A stretch of 5,807 nucleotides of DNA, taken from the NCBI GenBank assembly GCA_036635475.1, contig JAVWQH010000059.1, positions 1 through 5,807 of the forward strand, read 5' to 3'. Below the pieces are notes generated by a model. It searched no databases. It saw nothing but the letters and a program-made list of their open reading frames with translations, and had not been told where the DNA came from. Both the position numbers and the translations under genes were made by a program. This DNA comes from JAHHUA01 sp036635475 (GTDB lineage: Bacteria > Bacillota > Clostridia > Oscillospirales > Ruminococcaceae). Shown here piece by piece: positions 1 to 5,807 of this stretch (positions are counted from its first letter, which is position 1; each line of letters opens with the position of its first letter).

Positions 1-22
1 AATGTTACTATTTTATCTGATT

Positions 23-86
23 TTTATTTTTACCCCAACTATTGACATAGAGCCATTATTTTTACCCCAACTATTGACAAAGAGCC
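23..86 (-). repeat. Two tandem 32-bp repeats, probable end of an insertion sequence
   Basis: Units 23-54 and 55-86 are identical at 30 of 32 positions. Read on the minus strand each begins GGCTCTTT or GGCTCTAT and continues GTCAATAGTTGGGGTAAAAA. From memory, ends beginning GGCTCTTT are typical of ISL3-family inverted repeats. That would put the outer edge near position 86 and the element body to the left, outside the window. The alternative is an IS21-type end, because that family carries several direct repeats near its termini and has TG...CA ends (the TGTCAATAG part would fit). No transposase sequence is visible, so the family is an inference. The repeats lie only a few bases from the collagenase terminator, so an insertion here would leave the collagenase intact. 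Confidence 0.5.
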
Positions 87-90
87 AATA

Positions 91-128
91 AAAAAACTAC
101 TATTCAAAATATTGAACAGTAGTTTTTT
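91..128 (-). terminator. Intrinsic terminator of the collagenase gene, probably bidirectional
   Basis: A 17-position stem (91-107 with 112-128) closes a 4-base loop, AATA at 108-111. Read as minus-strand RNA every position pairs, counting one G-U wobble (117 with 102). Read as plus-strand RNA the same position is an A-C mismatch. The stem ends in six A/T pairs, giving a U run on either strand; on the plus strand it is extended by ATTTTT. It lies about 40 bases after the collagenase stop codon and should end that transcript. It may also stop transcripts entering from the left. Confidence 0.85.
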
Positions 129-167
129 ATTTTTGCTGAAAAGTTGATTATTAAATATTAAATTCTA

Positions 168-3100
168 TTATATTTTTTTAATATTAATATCGTAAGGAAC
201 AGATGCTCCTGTGTATAGGTATACGCTTAAATAGTATGTTCCAGGTTGTAATGTAACTTCATTGCTCAACATTCCATCTACATCAACACCATATGAACAG
301 TAGTTGCTAGTGTCTTCAGAATTATATAGAACCCAAGCAATTTGATTACTGTAATATTGTGATACATCGATTTGTACAGTTGAATTTTCTGTTACATTAA
401 ATGCAAAGTAATCAGAATAGTCATTAGCATCTAGATTTGCTACTACAGTTGAATTGATAGAAATTTCGTTAGCTACATCTGATGTATTGTTATCTTCTGT
501 TTCGTATATCACTACAGGTGTTGTTGGTTCAGTACTACCACCCTTAGAATCAAATGTAGTTGTCAATGTGTAATTACCATTTCCAGATATCTTGTAAACA
601 ACTAAATAATATTTTCCAGCTTGAGCTGCAAATGTTCCTGTTGCACTATTAGAGTCTATATCAGCATATGCAACATAATTATTTGTGTCGTCTGCTTGGT
701 AAAGCAACCAGTTTAATTGAACTCCGGAGTAATTGTCAACAACGATATTAACATCACAAGGATTACCTACTTCAAAGTAATAATAATCTAAATTATCAGA
801 TCCATCAAAACTTGCTCTTACAGGTGTTCCTGATACTAATGCGCCGTTTGCCAAATCAACTGAATCGTTTGGTTCTTGCTCTGTTGTTGGGTCAGTTTCC
901 CCTTCACCTTCACCACCGCCACTGCTCTCGTTAGTTGATATAACAACTTTCATTGTAGTAGTGGACATTTCATTAAGATCATCAGTAACAGTCAATTTAA
1001 CTGTATATGTTCCAGCAGTTGTGAATGCATGTGTTGCATTAGCATCTCTGCTTTGAGTTCCGTCGCCAAAATCCCATAGATATGACATAATGCTTCCATC
1101 AGCATCTGTTGATCTTGTTCCGCTGAAATTCATTACTTCCTCAACTTTTGCTGAAGAATTACCATCAATTACAGCTACTGGAGCTTGATTTACTGATACA
1201 TTATTATCATTTAGTAGACCTCTGAATATAATATTAAACTGATAGCTTCCATTTTCTACTCTATAATCAGTAAAATAGCATGTTACTGTTTCGTAGCCTG
1301 TCCAACCTTGGTTTGAAAGGTCAAGTAACATTTCATTAGCCTTAGCATTCATTGATTTCCAGTCTTCTACTCTACCTTGTGAAGCTGAACCAGTGTAAAC
1401 ACCTTCTAGTTTAAATGTGCTGAATTTAGGTGAATCAGCTTTAGTTTCAGTAAAGTTGTTTATTCCTGTAACTCTGATTATATCATTCTTTATCTGTGAA
1501 ATATTTCTATTAGCATGAGATTGTACATAAGCATCAGCTACCAATGGTGTTCCCAAAGTTGTGTCAGCTTTTACTGATTTCATATAATTTTGATAAGCTG
1601 CTTCAACTCTTGGATCATTAGCTTGGCTATTTAGTAAAGATCTGTATGCTGAGATATTGTTGTTCATAATAGAATCATTTATTTTCATAAGAGTATTGAT
1701 ATCATTATTGTAAATATATGAAGCATATGCCCAACCATAGTTGTAAAAATCCCAACCGCTATAATCTGATTTAAACAATGTGCTCAATGTAAATCTTTGA
1801 CTTGGTTCTGAAGATATGTATCCAACGATAGCTTGTCTTGGTTGTACACCTTCTGTTCTTGTAGAACCTGCAAAGAATTCAGCTGTTGCTTCGTCAAACC
1901 ATACAAGGTCATTATTGCTGTAGAAATCGCCTTGTCCCCACATACCAGGTACTTGATATTTTGACTGCAAGAAATGTGTAAATTCATGTCTGAACAATTC
2001 TTCAAGACTGTATACACTTTCTGCTGTTGTTCTTTCATAAGTGTAGAATGTACCTGTTGGCTCTATATACATACCGCCATTATCTGTACTTAATCCACTT
2101 AAATATGAATTCATCTTGTATTCTTCTGGTGAGTTGAAAATTCTTATAGTTAAAACTTTATCTGCGTTATTTGGCTCTAAAGCTTTATCATTTCCGTATA
2201 CTCTGAAGAATTGAGATTCAACTTCTTTAGTAGCCCAATACATTCTAAGTATTTTTTCTGGTGAAACTCTATCGCCGGCATGAATCTGGATAGCATTATT
2301 ATCGAAATTATATGTGCTAGGCATCCAGTAGTCGTTACCTTCGTTTTGAAGTTGCTCATAGTTGATATTATTTCCATTTGCATCTACGCCTTTGAATGAT
2401 TGATTAATTTGACTTGCTGCAGCAAAAAAATCTTCAGAATATTTTTGTGCAGAATTCATTTGGTCAGTGAAATTTCTTAAAATTCTGTTTTGATCACTGT
2501 AGAAGCAAGATAATTGGCCCATATAATATGCTATATTATTTGTATACCATTTATTATCTGCACTTAGTCCTTTTATATCTGATGCAGCGATAAGTTCATC
2601 AATAAATGGATCTAATCTACCATATGAAGGGAATGTTCTTGGGTCTTCATTAAAATGTTGATATGCTTCTGTATAATATACATATCCTACACCAGCCATA
2701 ATTCCATAAACTGCTTTACCATGGCTTACGCTATTCAAATATGTATTGTAATTAAGTCTAAATTCTCTTAGCAATGGAACAAATCTGTTTGCAATCTCAG
2801 GAGTACATGTTGAGTTTCCAATCAGAGAACCAACTGCTTCTATAACATAGTTTTGAGTATCTGTACCATATGTGAAATTAGGGTTGCTCAATACTGCATC
2901 ACATACAGCTAAAGTTTTGTTTTGAGTTGATGTTGACTTCATGTATTGATATTCGTTTGGATGATAATAAGCTAGATACAATCCACCTCTTAGTACCTCT
3001 TCGATTGTTGGTATGCCTAGATCATCGTTTGCTGTAAAACTTGCACCTTTTGAAGCTAATGCTGAGTACAAGTGATCAATAAGTCCGGAATTATTATAAA

Positions 3101-3572
3101 ATTGTTTTGCTGCCGCAGTATCTTTAAACAAATCTGTAATATCCTGGAAACTTATTTGAGAAAGCAAATTAGTTAAATCAGTATAATTCATGTAGTTCAA
3201 CTGATCTAATGTGTAGGTTTGTTGACCTGGTGCTTTTCTTCCAGTACTTGAATTTTGTTGTGGTTGATTAGGAAGAACACTTCTAGCTGCATCTTGTTGC
3301 AAATCGTTTACAACTACGAAATCATTCAAAATGTCTTTCTTTTCTCCCAGGATAGCTTTTGCAATCTGTGCTTTTTCAGCACTGTTTTTCAATCCCACCT
3401 TTGAATTTTGCTTGGTAGCTACTTGATTGGAAGTAAGTGCCATAGCTGAGTAGGACATTGACATAGCTGAATAGCTTGTATTAGCTACCATAATTGCAGC
3501 TAAACAAACTACAGCTATTTTACGCTTAATACCCTTGTCCCTCTTCATTGAATTTGGAAATGCTTGTTTCAT
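168..3572 (-). CDS. colA: Secreted clostridial collagenase, ColG-type (peptidase family M9B)
   Basis: Zinc metalloprotease of 1134 residues, exported to cleave native collagen outside the cell. Residues 1-46 form a signal peptide: basic start, hydrophobic core IAVVCLAAIMVA at 19-30, then a polar Ala/Ser stretch. A pro-region of about 50-70 residues follows. The activator domain (M9N) spans about 119-395 and the peptidase and helper domains about 410-790. HEFTH is at 529-533 (zinc ligands H529 and H533, general base E530), the third ligand is E561 in WFDEATAEF, and Y610 matches the ColG tyrosine that assists catalysis. E504 matches the ColG calcium ligand, and the two-glycine strand is at 499-500. 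A PKD domain (about 797-880, WDFGDG at 833-838), a Gly/Glu-rich linker and two PPC-type collagen-binding domains (about 898-1006 and 1023-1134) complete the ColG layout; ColH instead has two PKD and one binding domain. The start at 3572 is favoured because AAAGGGG lies 10 bases upstream; Met9 has no such site. All catalytic residues are present and the length is normal, so it should be active. The symbol is generic: ColG and ColA are both family names. Confidence 0.96.
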   Translation of the reverse strand: MKQAFPNSMKRDKGIKRKIAVVCLAAIMVANTSYSAMSMSYSAMALTSNQVATKQNSKVGLKNSAEKAQIAKAILGEKKDILNDFVVVNDLQQDAARSVLPNQPQQNSSTGRKAPGQQTYTLDQLNYMNYTDLTNLLSQISFQDITDLFKDTAAAKQFYNNSGLIDHLYSALASKGASFTANDDLGIPTIEEVLRGGLYLAYYHPNEYQYMKSTSTQNKTLAVCDAVLSNPNFTYGTDTQNYVIEAVGSLIGNSTCTPEIANRFVPLLREFRLNYNTYLNSVSHGKAVYGIMAGVGYVYYTEAYQHFNEDPRTFPSYGRLDPFIDELIAASDIKGLSADNKWYTNNIAYYMGQLSCFYSDQNRILRNFTDQMNSAQKYSEDFFAAASQINQSFKGVDANGNNINYEQLQNEGNDYWMPSTYNFDNNAIQIHAGDRVSPEKILRMYWATKEVESQFFRVYGNDKALEPNNADKVLTIRIFNSPEEYKMNSYLSGLSTDNGGMYIEPTGTFYTYERTTAESVYSLEELFRHEFTHFLQSKYQVPGMWGQGDFYSNNDLVWFDEATAEFFAGSTRTEGVQPRQAIVGYISSEPSQRFTLSTLFKSDYSGWDFYNYGWAYASYIYNNDINTLMKINDSIMNNNISAYRSLLNSQANDPRVEAAYQNYMKSVKADTTLGTPLVADAYVQSHANRNISQIKNDIIRVTGINNFTETKADSPKFSTFKLEGVYTGSASQGRVEDWKSMNAKANEMLLDLSNQGWTGYETVTCYFTDYRVENGSYQFNIIFRGLLNDNNVSVNQAPVAVIDGNSSAKVEEVMNFSGTRSTDADGSIMSYLWDFGDGTQSRDANATHAFTTAGTYTVKLTVTDDLNEMSTTTMKVVISTNESSGGGEGEGETDPTTEQEPNDSVDLANGALVSGTPVRASFDGSDNLDYYYFEVGNPCDVNIVVDNYSGVQLNWLLYQADDTNNYVAYADIDSNSATGTFAAQAGKYYLVVYKISGNGNYTLTTTFDSKGGSTEPTTPVVIYETEDNNTSDVANEISINSTVVANLDANDYSDYFAFNVTENSTVQIDVSQYYSNQIAWVLYNSEDTSNYCSYGVDVDGMLSNEVTLQPGTYYLSVYLYTGASVPYDINIKKI
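3435..3476 (-). repeat. 21-bp imperfect tandem repeat inside the collagenase gene (SYSAMSM-SYSAMAL)
   Basis: Residues 33-46 of the collagenase are two copies of a heptapeptide, SYSAMSM then SYSAMAL, at the end of the signal peptide. The two 21-base units agree at 15 positions, including nine in a row (TCAGCTATG). Each copy contains an A-x-A-like or S-x-A-like site that could be used by signal peptidase (after SYSA at 36, or after AMA at 45). I have no evidence for a function; it may be a slipped duplication. Confidence 0.6.
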
Positions 3573-3582
3573 TTTACTCTTT

Positions 3583-3589
3583 CCCCTTT
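3583..3589 (-). promoter_or_regulatory. Ribosome binding site of the collagenase gene
   Basis: On the minus strand this reads AAAGGGG, 10 bases before the ATG at 3572, followed by AAAGAGTAAA. It is purine-rich and close to the clostridial consensus. It decides the start: the next in-frame ATG (codon 9) is preceded by TTTGGAA and not by a proper Shine-Dalgarno. Confidence 0.8.
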
Positions 3590-3607
3590 ATTTATATATT
3601 ATCAACA

Positions 3608-3655
3608 ATTATTTATAGACATTCATTCGATTCGCAAGCAATATCTATAAATAAT
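3608..3655 (-). promoter_or_regulatory. 12-bp inverted repeat in the collagenase leader (mRNA hairpin or operator)
   Basis: The arms 3608-3619 and 3644-3655 are perfect complements of 12 bases, ATTATTTATAGA on the minus strand first, separated by 24 bases. In the mRNA the hairpin would end about 35 bases before the collagenase ATG, leaving the ribosome site free. No U run follows it, so it is not a terminator. It could protect the 5' end of the transcript, take part in RNA-level control, or be a DNA operator. In Clostridium perfringens the colA leader is known to be folded and processed with the help of VR-RNA; any parallel here is inference. Confidence 0.45.
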
Positions 3656-3668
3656 AAGTTAATCCACA

Positions 3669-3697
3669 ATTATATATCCATATTTTTTAGAAAGCAT
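3669..3697 (-). promoter_or_regulatory. Weak candidate promoter close to the collagenase gene
   Basis: On the minus strand a perfect -10, TATAAT, occupies 3674-3669. With a 17-base spacer the -35 position reads ATGCTT (3697-3692), which is poor. Transcription would start near 3662, giving a leader of about 90 bases that begins almost directly with the 3608-3655 hairpin. In DNA this AT-rich a TATAAT can arise by chance, so this is a second choice to the one at 3856-3884. Confidence 0.25.
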
Positions 3698-3855
3698 ATT
3701 TGATTTTTTATTTTTAAGCATATATTTATTGGCAGTACAGCTATCTCAAGTATCGTATATAACGTTAATAGTCTTAATAAATTAATTTAGTTGTCTAATT
3801 CTTATAGTTTATATCGTTAATACATAAAACATTCTGGTGCATTTCACTAATAGAT

Positions 3856-3884
3856 ATTATATCATTTAATTTCACAATATGCAA
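3856..3884 (-). promoter_or_regulatory. Candidate sigma-A promoter of the collagenase gene, extended -10
   Basis: On the minus strand TGATATAAT gives a perfect -10 (3861-3856) with the TG extension one base upstream. A 17-base spacer separates it from TTGCAT at 3884-3879, a weak -35. The extended -10 can compensate for that. Transcription would start near 3849 and leave an untranslated leader of about 275 bases before the collagenase ATG, containing the 3608-3655 hairpin. No other gene lies between, so the collagenase is the only target. Confidence 0.45.
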
Positions 3885-3901
3885 GCTTTATTTTAAATTA
3901 T

Positions 3902-3941
3902 TGCTAAAATATTTAATTGAAAATAATTAATTATTTTAGCA
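3902..3941. repeat. Interrupted palindrome upstream of the collagenase promoter
   Basis: TGCTAAAATA at 3902-3911 is complementary to 3932-3941. After one T/T mismatch (3912 and 3931) six more bases pair (3913-3918 with 3925-3930), leaving a 6-base loop. It lies just upstream of the -35 of the 3856-3884 promoter candidate. On the plus strand a T-rich stretch follows, so it could act as a weak terminator for rightward transcripts. A protein-binding site is the other option. The stem is almost all A/T, so it is weak evidence by itself. Confidence 0.35.
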
Positions 3942-3998
3942 TCTTTAATTTTCCTCATTATTGCTATGTTTTTCAGCAACTCGATGTATTGCATTATA

Positions 3999-4028
3999 TT
4001 TTTCTCAAACAATAATTTTTTCCCAAAC
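3999..4028. repeat. Two 12-base direct repeats spaced 18 bp
   Basis: On the minus strand GTTTGGGAAAAA (4028-4017) and GTTTGAGAAAAA (4010-3999) differ at one base and start 18 bases apart. They lie about 120 bases upstream of the main collagenase promoter candidate. Direct repeats upstream of clostridial toxin promoters can be activator sites, but these do not match the VirR box I know (CCCAGTTNTNCAC), so no regulator is assigned. Confidence 0.3.
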
Positions 4029-4170
4029 GGGCTTATTTTTGTAATTATTTTACATATTTTCAAATTTCTTTGATAAAATATAAACTATATTAACCAATAT
4101 TACTACACAAATAAAAACATTTTAGGATAACTTTTCAATTATTCTTCCAGTTTATGCTATGTAAACATAC

Positions 4171-4205
4171 AAAAATAGCAGCCCACCAACAAAATAGTGG
4201 ACTGC
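4171..4205 (-). terminator. Intrinsic terminator downstream of the recombinase gene
   Basis: On the minus strand GCAGTCCAC (4205-4197) pairs with GTGGGCTGC (4186-4178), nine pairs including one G-U, around a 10-base loop. The U-rich tail TATTTTT (4177-4171) follows at once. It lies about 80 bases after the recombinase stop. In the plus direction the stem has an A-C mismatch and only a short T run after it, so it works mainly for the minus strand. It should keep recombinase transcription out of the collagenase gene. Confidence 0.85.
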
Positions 4206-4284
4206 CCTTTGTTTAATATTAACAAAATTAGCTTTTTGCCTGCTGTTCTATCTTTTTCTTTGTGAAATCACAAAAAAATAACAT

Positions 4285-5807
4285 TTAAAAATTCCAATGA
4301 ATTTCAATTGGTATGCTTTTTGAATACGGTTTGTGATTACCAATTAATATATAGTCTATTAATAAATCTACTGTTGTTCTATCTAAATGTTCAATATTTA
4401 TGTATTGTTCTATCAATATTTTTTCATCTTTTTCCGCCCTAATTTCGTCGGTAATATCCGTAATTTTTATGTATAACTGTGATATCATTTTTTCGTAATT
4501 TTCAATTTGTGTATGAAAGTTTTTTGAAAATTCTATATATTCCTCTTCTGAAATGATTTTTTTAGTTTTATCAATATACAATTCTTTTAAGGCGATTTTA
4601 TATGTTGCAATTTTCTTTTTATAATTAGTCAAATCTTTTTTGTGTTTTTCTAATCTGCTTTGATAATCTTCCTTTAGTATTTTTGTTTGATTTACTACTT
4701 TTTCAATATCAAGATATTTTTCGGATAGCTTTTTAATTTCCTCAATCACTATTTTTTCAAGAGTTTTGATACCAATGCTTGAACCAATACAATCTAATTT
4801 TGATACATAATTTGTTGGACATCGCAAACTCACATAGCCATTTTTATTTTTACTGCTACGCATAAAATATTGACAGTGCATACATTTTACTTTTCGTGAA
4901 AAAACTCCAATATTCCCAGTTACATATGCCTTGGATTTTTCTCCCAACCTCTGTTGAACTGTTTCCCACAACTCTTTATCTACAATAGGTTCGTGGGTAT
5001 TTTCAACTATAATCCATTCACTTTTTGGCTTAGGTTTATTTTTTTTGCTTTTGTATGACACACTTCCATATTTCCCTTGCACCATATTTCCTATATATAT
5101 TTCGTTTGACAGCATATTTGAAATGGAAAAATATTTCCATAATGTTGCGCTTTTAGACTTTGGTTGCTTATAATTTAATCCGCATAAATGCTTATATTCA
5201 GTGGGATTAGGTATCCCCTCATCATTAAGTATTCTAGCTATAGCTGATTTACCATAGCCGTTTGAATAGAGCAAAAAAATTTTACGCACTATATTTGCTG
5301 CTGCTTCATCAACTATTAAATGCCCTTTTAATTTTGGGTCCTTAACATATCCATATAATGCAAATGAACCAATATGAAACCCATTATGCCGCCTATTTGT
5401 TAAAACACTTTTGATATTTTCCGACATATCTTCAAGATACCATTCATTTATCAAACCATTTATTTGTCGTGATTTTTTATTGCTTTTAATCGCTGTATCG
5501 GCATTATCAACAATACTTATAAATCTTATATTCCACAATGGGAAAAAACCATGTATATATTTTTCAACAATTTCAATTTCTCTTGTAAATCTTGATTGAC
5601 TTTTGCACAGAATTATATCAAATTTATGCTCCTTTGCATCTTTTAAAAGTTTTTGAAATTCCGGTCTGTTCCTATCTGAACCGGCATAATCATCATCACT
5701 ATATATTTTAAAAATCTCCCAGTTTTGTTCCTTGGAATATTCGATTAGCAACGATTTTTGATTTTGTATGCTGTTGCTTTCATCATTTTCATTTGTTTTA
5801 TTTTTAT
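4285..5807 (-). CDS. Large serine recombinase (resolvase/invertase family), N-terminus outside the window
   Basis: Site-specific DNA recombinase of the type that excises and integrates mobile elements in Firmicutes. 506 residues are visible, numbered from the window edge. The catalytic domain is present from its first helix: ESNSIQNQKSLL (9-20), DDDYAGSDRNRP (37-48), and SRFTRE at 71-76 with the two arginines expected in the active site. The Ser nucleophile (usually in a YxRxS motif) would lie a few dozen residues upstream. The Recombinase domain covers about 145-290, the zinc-ribbon cysteines are at 308, 311, 329 and 339, a charged coiled coil runs about 360-460, and a short C-terminal tail ends in HWNF. 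A TTG at 5751 could be taken as a start but is internal: the frame continues upstream through family-typical sequence. Base composition looks even more AT-rich than the collagenase gene, consistent with an acquired element. The terminator at 4171-4205 follows. Whether an element is still mobile cannot be told here. Confidence 0.93.
   Translation of the reverse strand, partial: KNKTNENDESNSIQNQKSLLIEYSKEQNWEIFKIYSDDDYAGSDRNRPEFQKLLKDAKEHKFDIILCKSQSRFTREIEIVEKYIHGFFPLWNIRFISIVDNADTAIKSNKKSRQINGLINEWYLEDMSENIKSVLTNRRHNGFHIGSFALYGYVKDPKLKGHLIVDEAAANIVRKIFLLYSNGYGKSAIARILNDEGIPNPTEYKHLCGLNYKQPKSKSATLWKYFSISNMLSNEIYIGNMVQGKYGSVSYKSKKNKPKPKSEWIIVENTHEPIVDKELWETVQQRLGEKSKAYVTGNIGVFSRKVKCMHCQYFMRSSKNKNGYVSLRCPTNYVSKLDCIGSSIGIKTLEKIVIEEIKKLSEKYLDIEKVVNQTKILKEDYQSRLEKHKKDLTNYKKKIATYKIALKELYIDKTKKIISEEEYIEFSKNFHTQIENYEKMISQLYIKITDITDEIRAEKDEKILIEQYINIEHLDRTTVDLLIDYILIGNHKPYSKSIPIEIHWNF

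Larger units (their letters stand above)
3590..4170. other. AT-rich intergenic region without a credible gene
   Basis: About 580 bases separate the terminator of the recombinase gene from the collagenase ribosome site. Stops are frequent in all frames. The few short frames that begin with ATG (for example 35 codons at 3966-4073 on the plus strand) lack a Shine-Dalgarno and have low-complexity, AT-driven composition. No tRNA-like or known riboswitch pattern was recognised. What the region does hold is the set of promoter candidates and repeats listed separately. If the recombinase belongs to an integrated element, the element boundary could also fall here, but I see no att sequence. Confidence 0.6.

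Noticed and set aside
23..86. Tandem 32-bp units as a minimal CRISPR array.
   Set aside because: The units touch each other with no spacer, and there are only two.
1784..2383. Two open frames of 84 and 68 codons on the minus strand (1784-2038 and 2177-2383).
   Set aside because: Both lie inside the collagenase gene in another frame, have no ribosome site of note and resemble no family.
3483..3572. Cysteine at residue 23 of the collagenase as a lipoprotein acylation site.
   Set aside because: The preceding residues AVV do not form a proper lipobox and the hydrophobic core continues past the cysteine; secreted collagenases use ordinary signal peptidase.
3795..3842. 15-codon minus-strand frame (begins MHQNVL) in the collagenase leader, as a possible leader peptide.
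   Set aside because: Its ATG would be only some 7 bases from the predicted transcription start, with no ribosome site and no codon run suggesting attenuation.
3993..3998. TATAAT on the minus strand as a further promoter.
   Set aside because: No acceptable -35 at 16-18 bases (the position reads AAAAAA) and it would give a leader of over 400 bases.
3966..4073. 35-codon plus-strand frame encoding a Phe/Ile/Asn-rich peptide.
   Set aside because: No Shine-Dalgarno, no promoter, and the composition is what AT-rich DNA gives by chance.
4259..4274. Short palindrome TTTGTG...CACAAA right after the recombinase stop.
   Set aside because: Only six pairs with a tiny loop, and an A-rich not U-rich tail on the minus strand; the strong terminator is further on at 4171-4205.
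5411..5599. 62-codon open frame on the plus strand.
   Set aside because: It is antisense to the recombinase catalytic domain; its hydrophobic look comes from the complementary AT-rich codons.

Overview
The window looks like chromosome (or a large plasmid) of a low-GC, spore-former-type Firmicute close to Clostridium. The DNA is very AT-rich, the Shine-Dalgarno is AAAGGGG, and both large genes have clostridial relatives. Both genes lie on the minus strand, so transcription runs from high to low coordinates.

Right part (4285-5807): the gene of a large serine recombinase, cut at its N-terminus by the window edge. It belongs to the class used by integrative elements of Firmicutes. The reading frame stays open to the last base, so the catalytic serine lies just outside the window. 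A convincing intrinsic terminator (4171-4205) follows its stop codon.

Middle (about 3573-4170): roughly 600 bases of AT-rich DNA without a credible gene. It holds a plausible extended -10 promoter for the downstream gene (3856-3884), a second weaker candidate (3669-3697), a 12-bp inverted repeat that would form a hairpin in the mRNA leader (3608-3655), an upstream interrupted palindrome (3902-3941) and an 18-bp-spaced direct repeat (3999-4028).

Left part (168-3572): one complete gene for a secreted clostridial collagenase (M9B family) with the ColG-type layout: signal peptide and pro-region, activator domain, HEFTH zinc peptidase, one PKD domain and two C-terminal collagen-binding domains. 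It ends at a long bidirectional terminator (91-128). Just beyond it are two near-identical 32-bp tandem repeats (23-86) that look like the end of an insertion sequence whose body lies outside the window.

The collagenase is a stand-alone virulence or nutrient-acquisition enzyme, insulated by terminators on both sides. It sits between two signs of mobile DNA: a recombinase gene and a probable IS end. Nothing in the window proves that the collagenase itself moved, and I see no new multi-gene system. The points most worth following are the leader hairpin, the tandem IS-like end, the repeated heptapeptide at the signal-peptide junction, and the possible element boundary between the recombinase and the collagenase.
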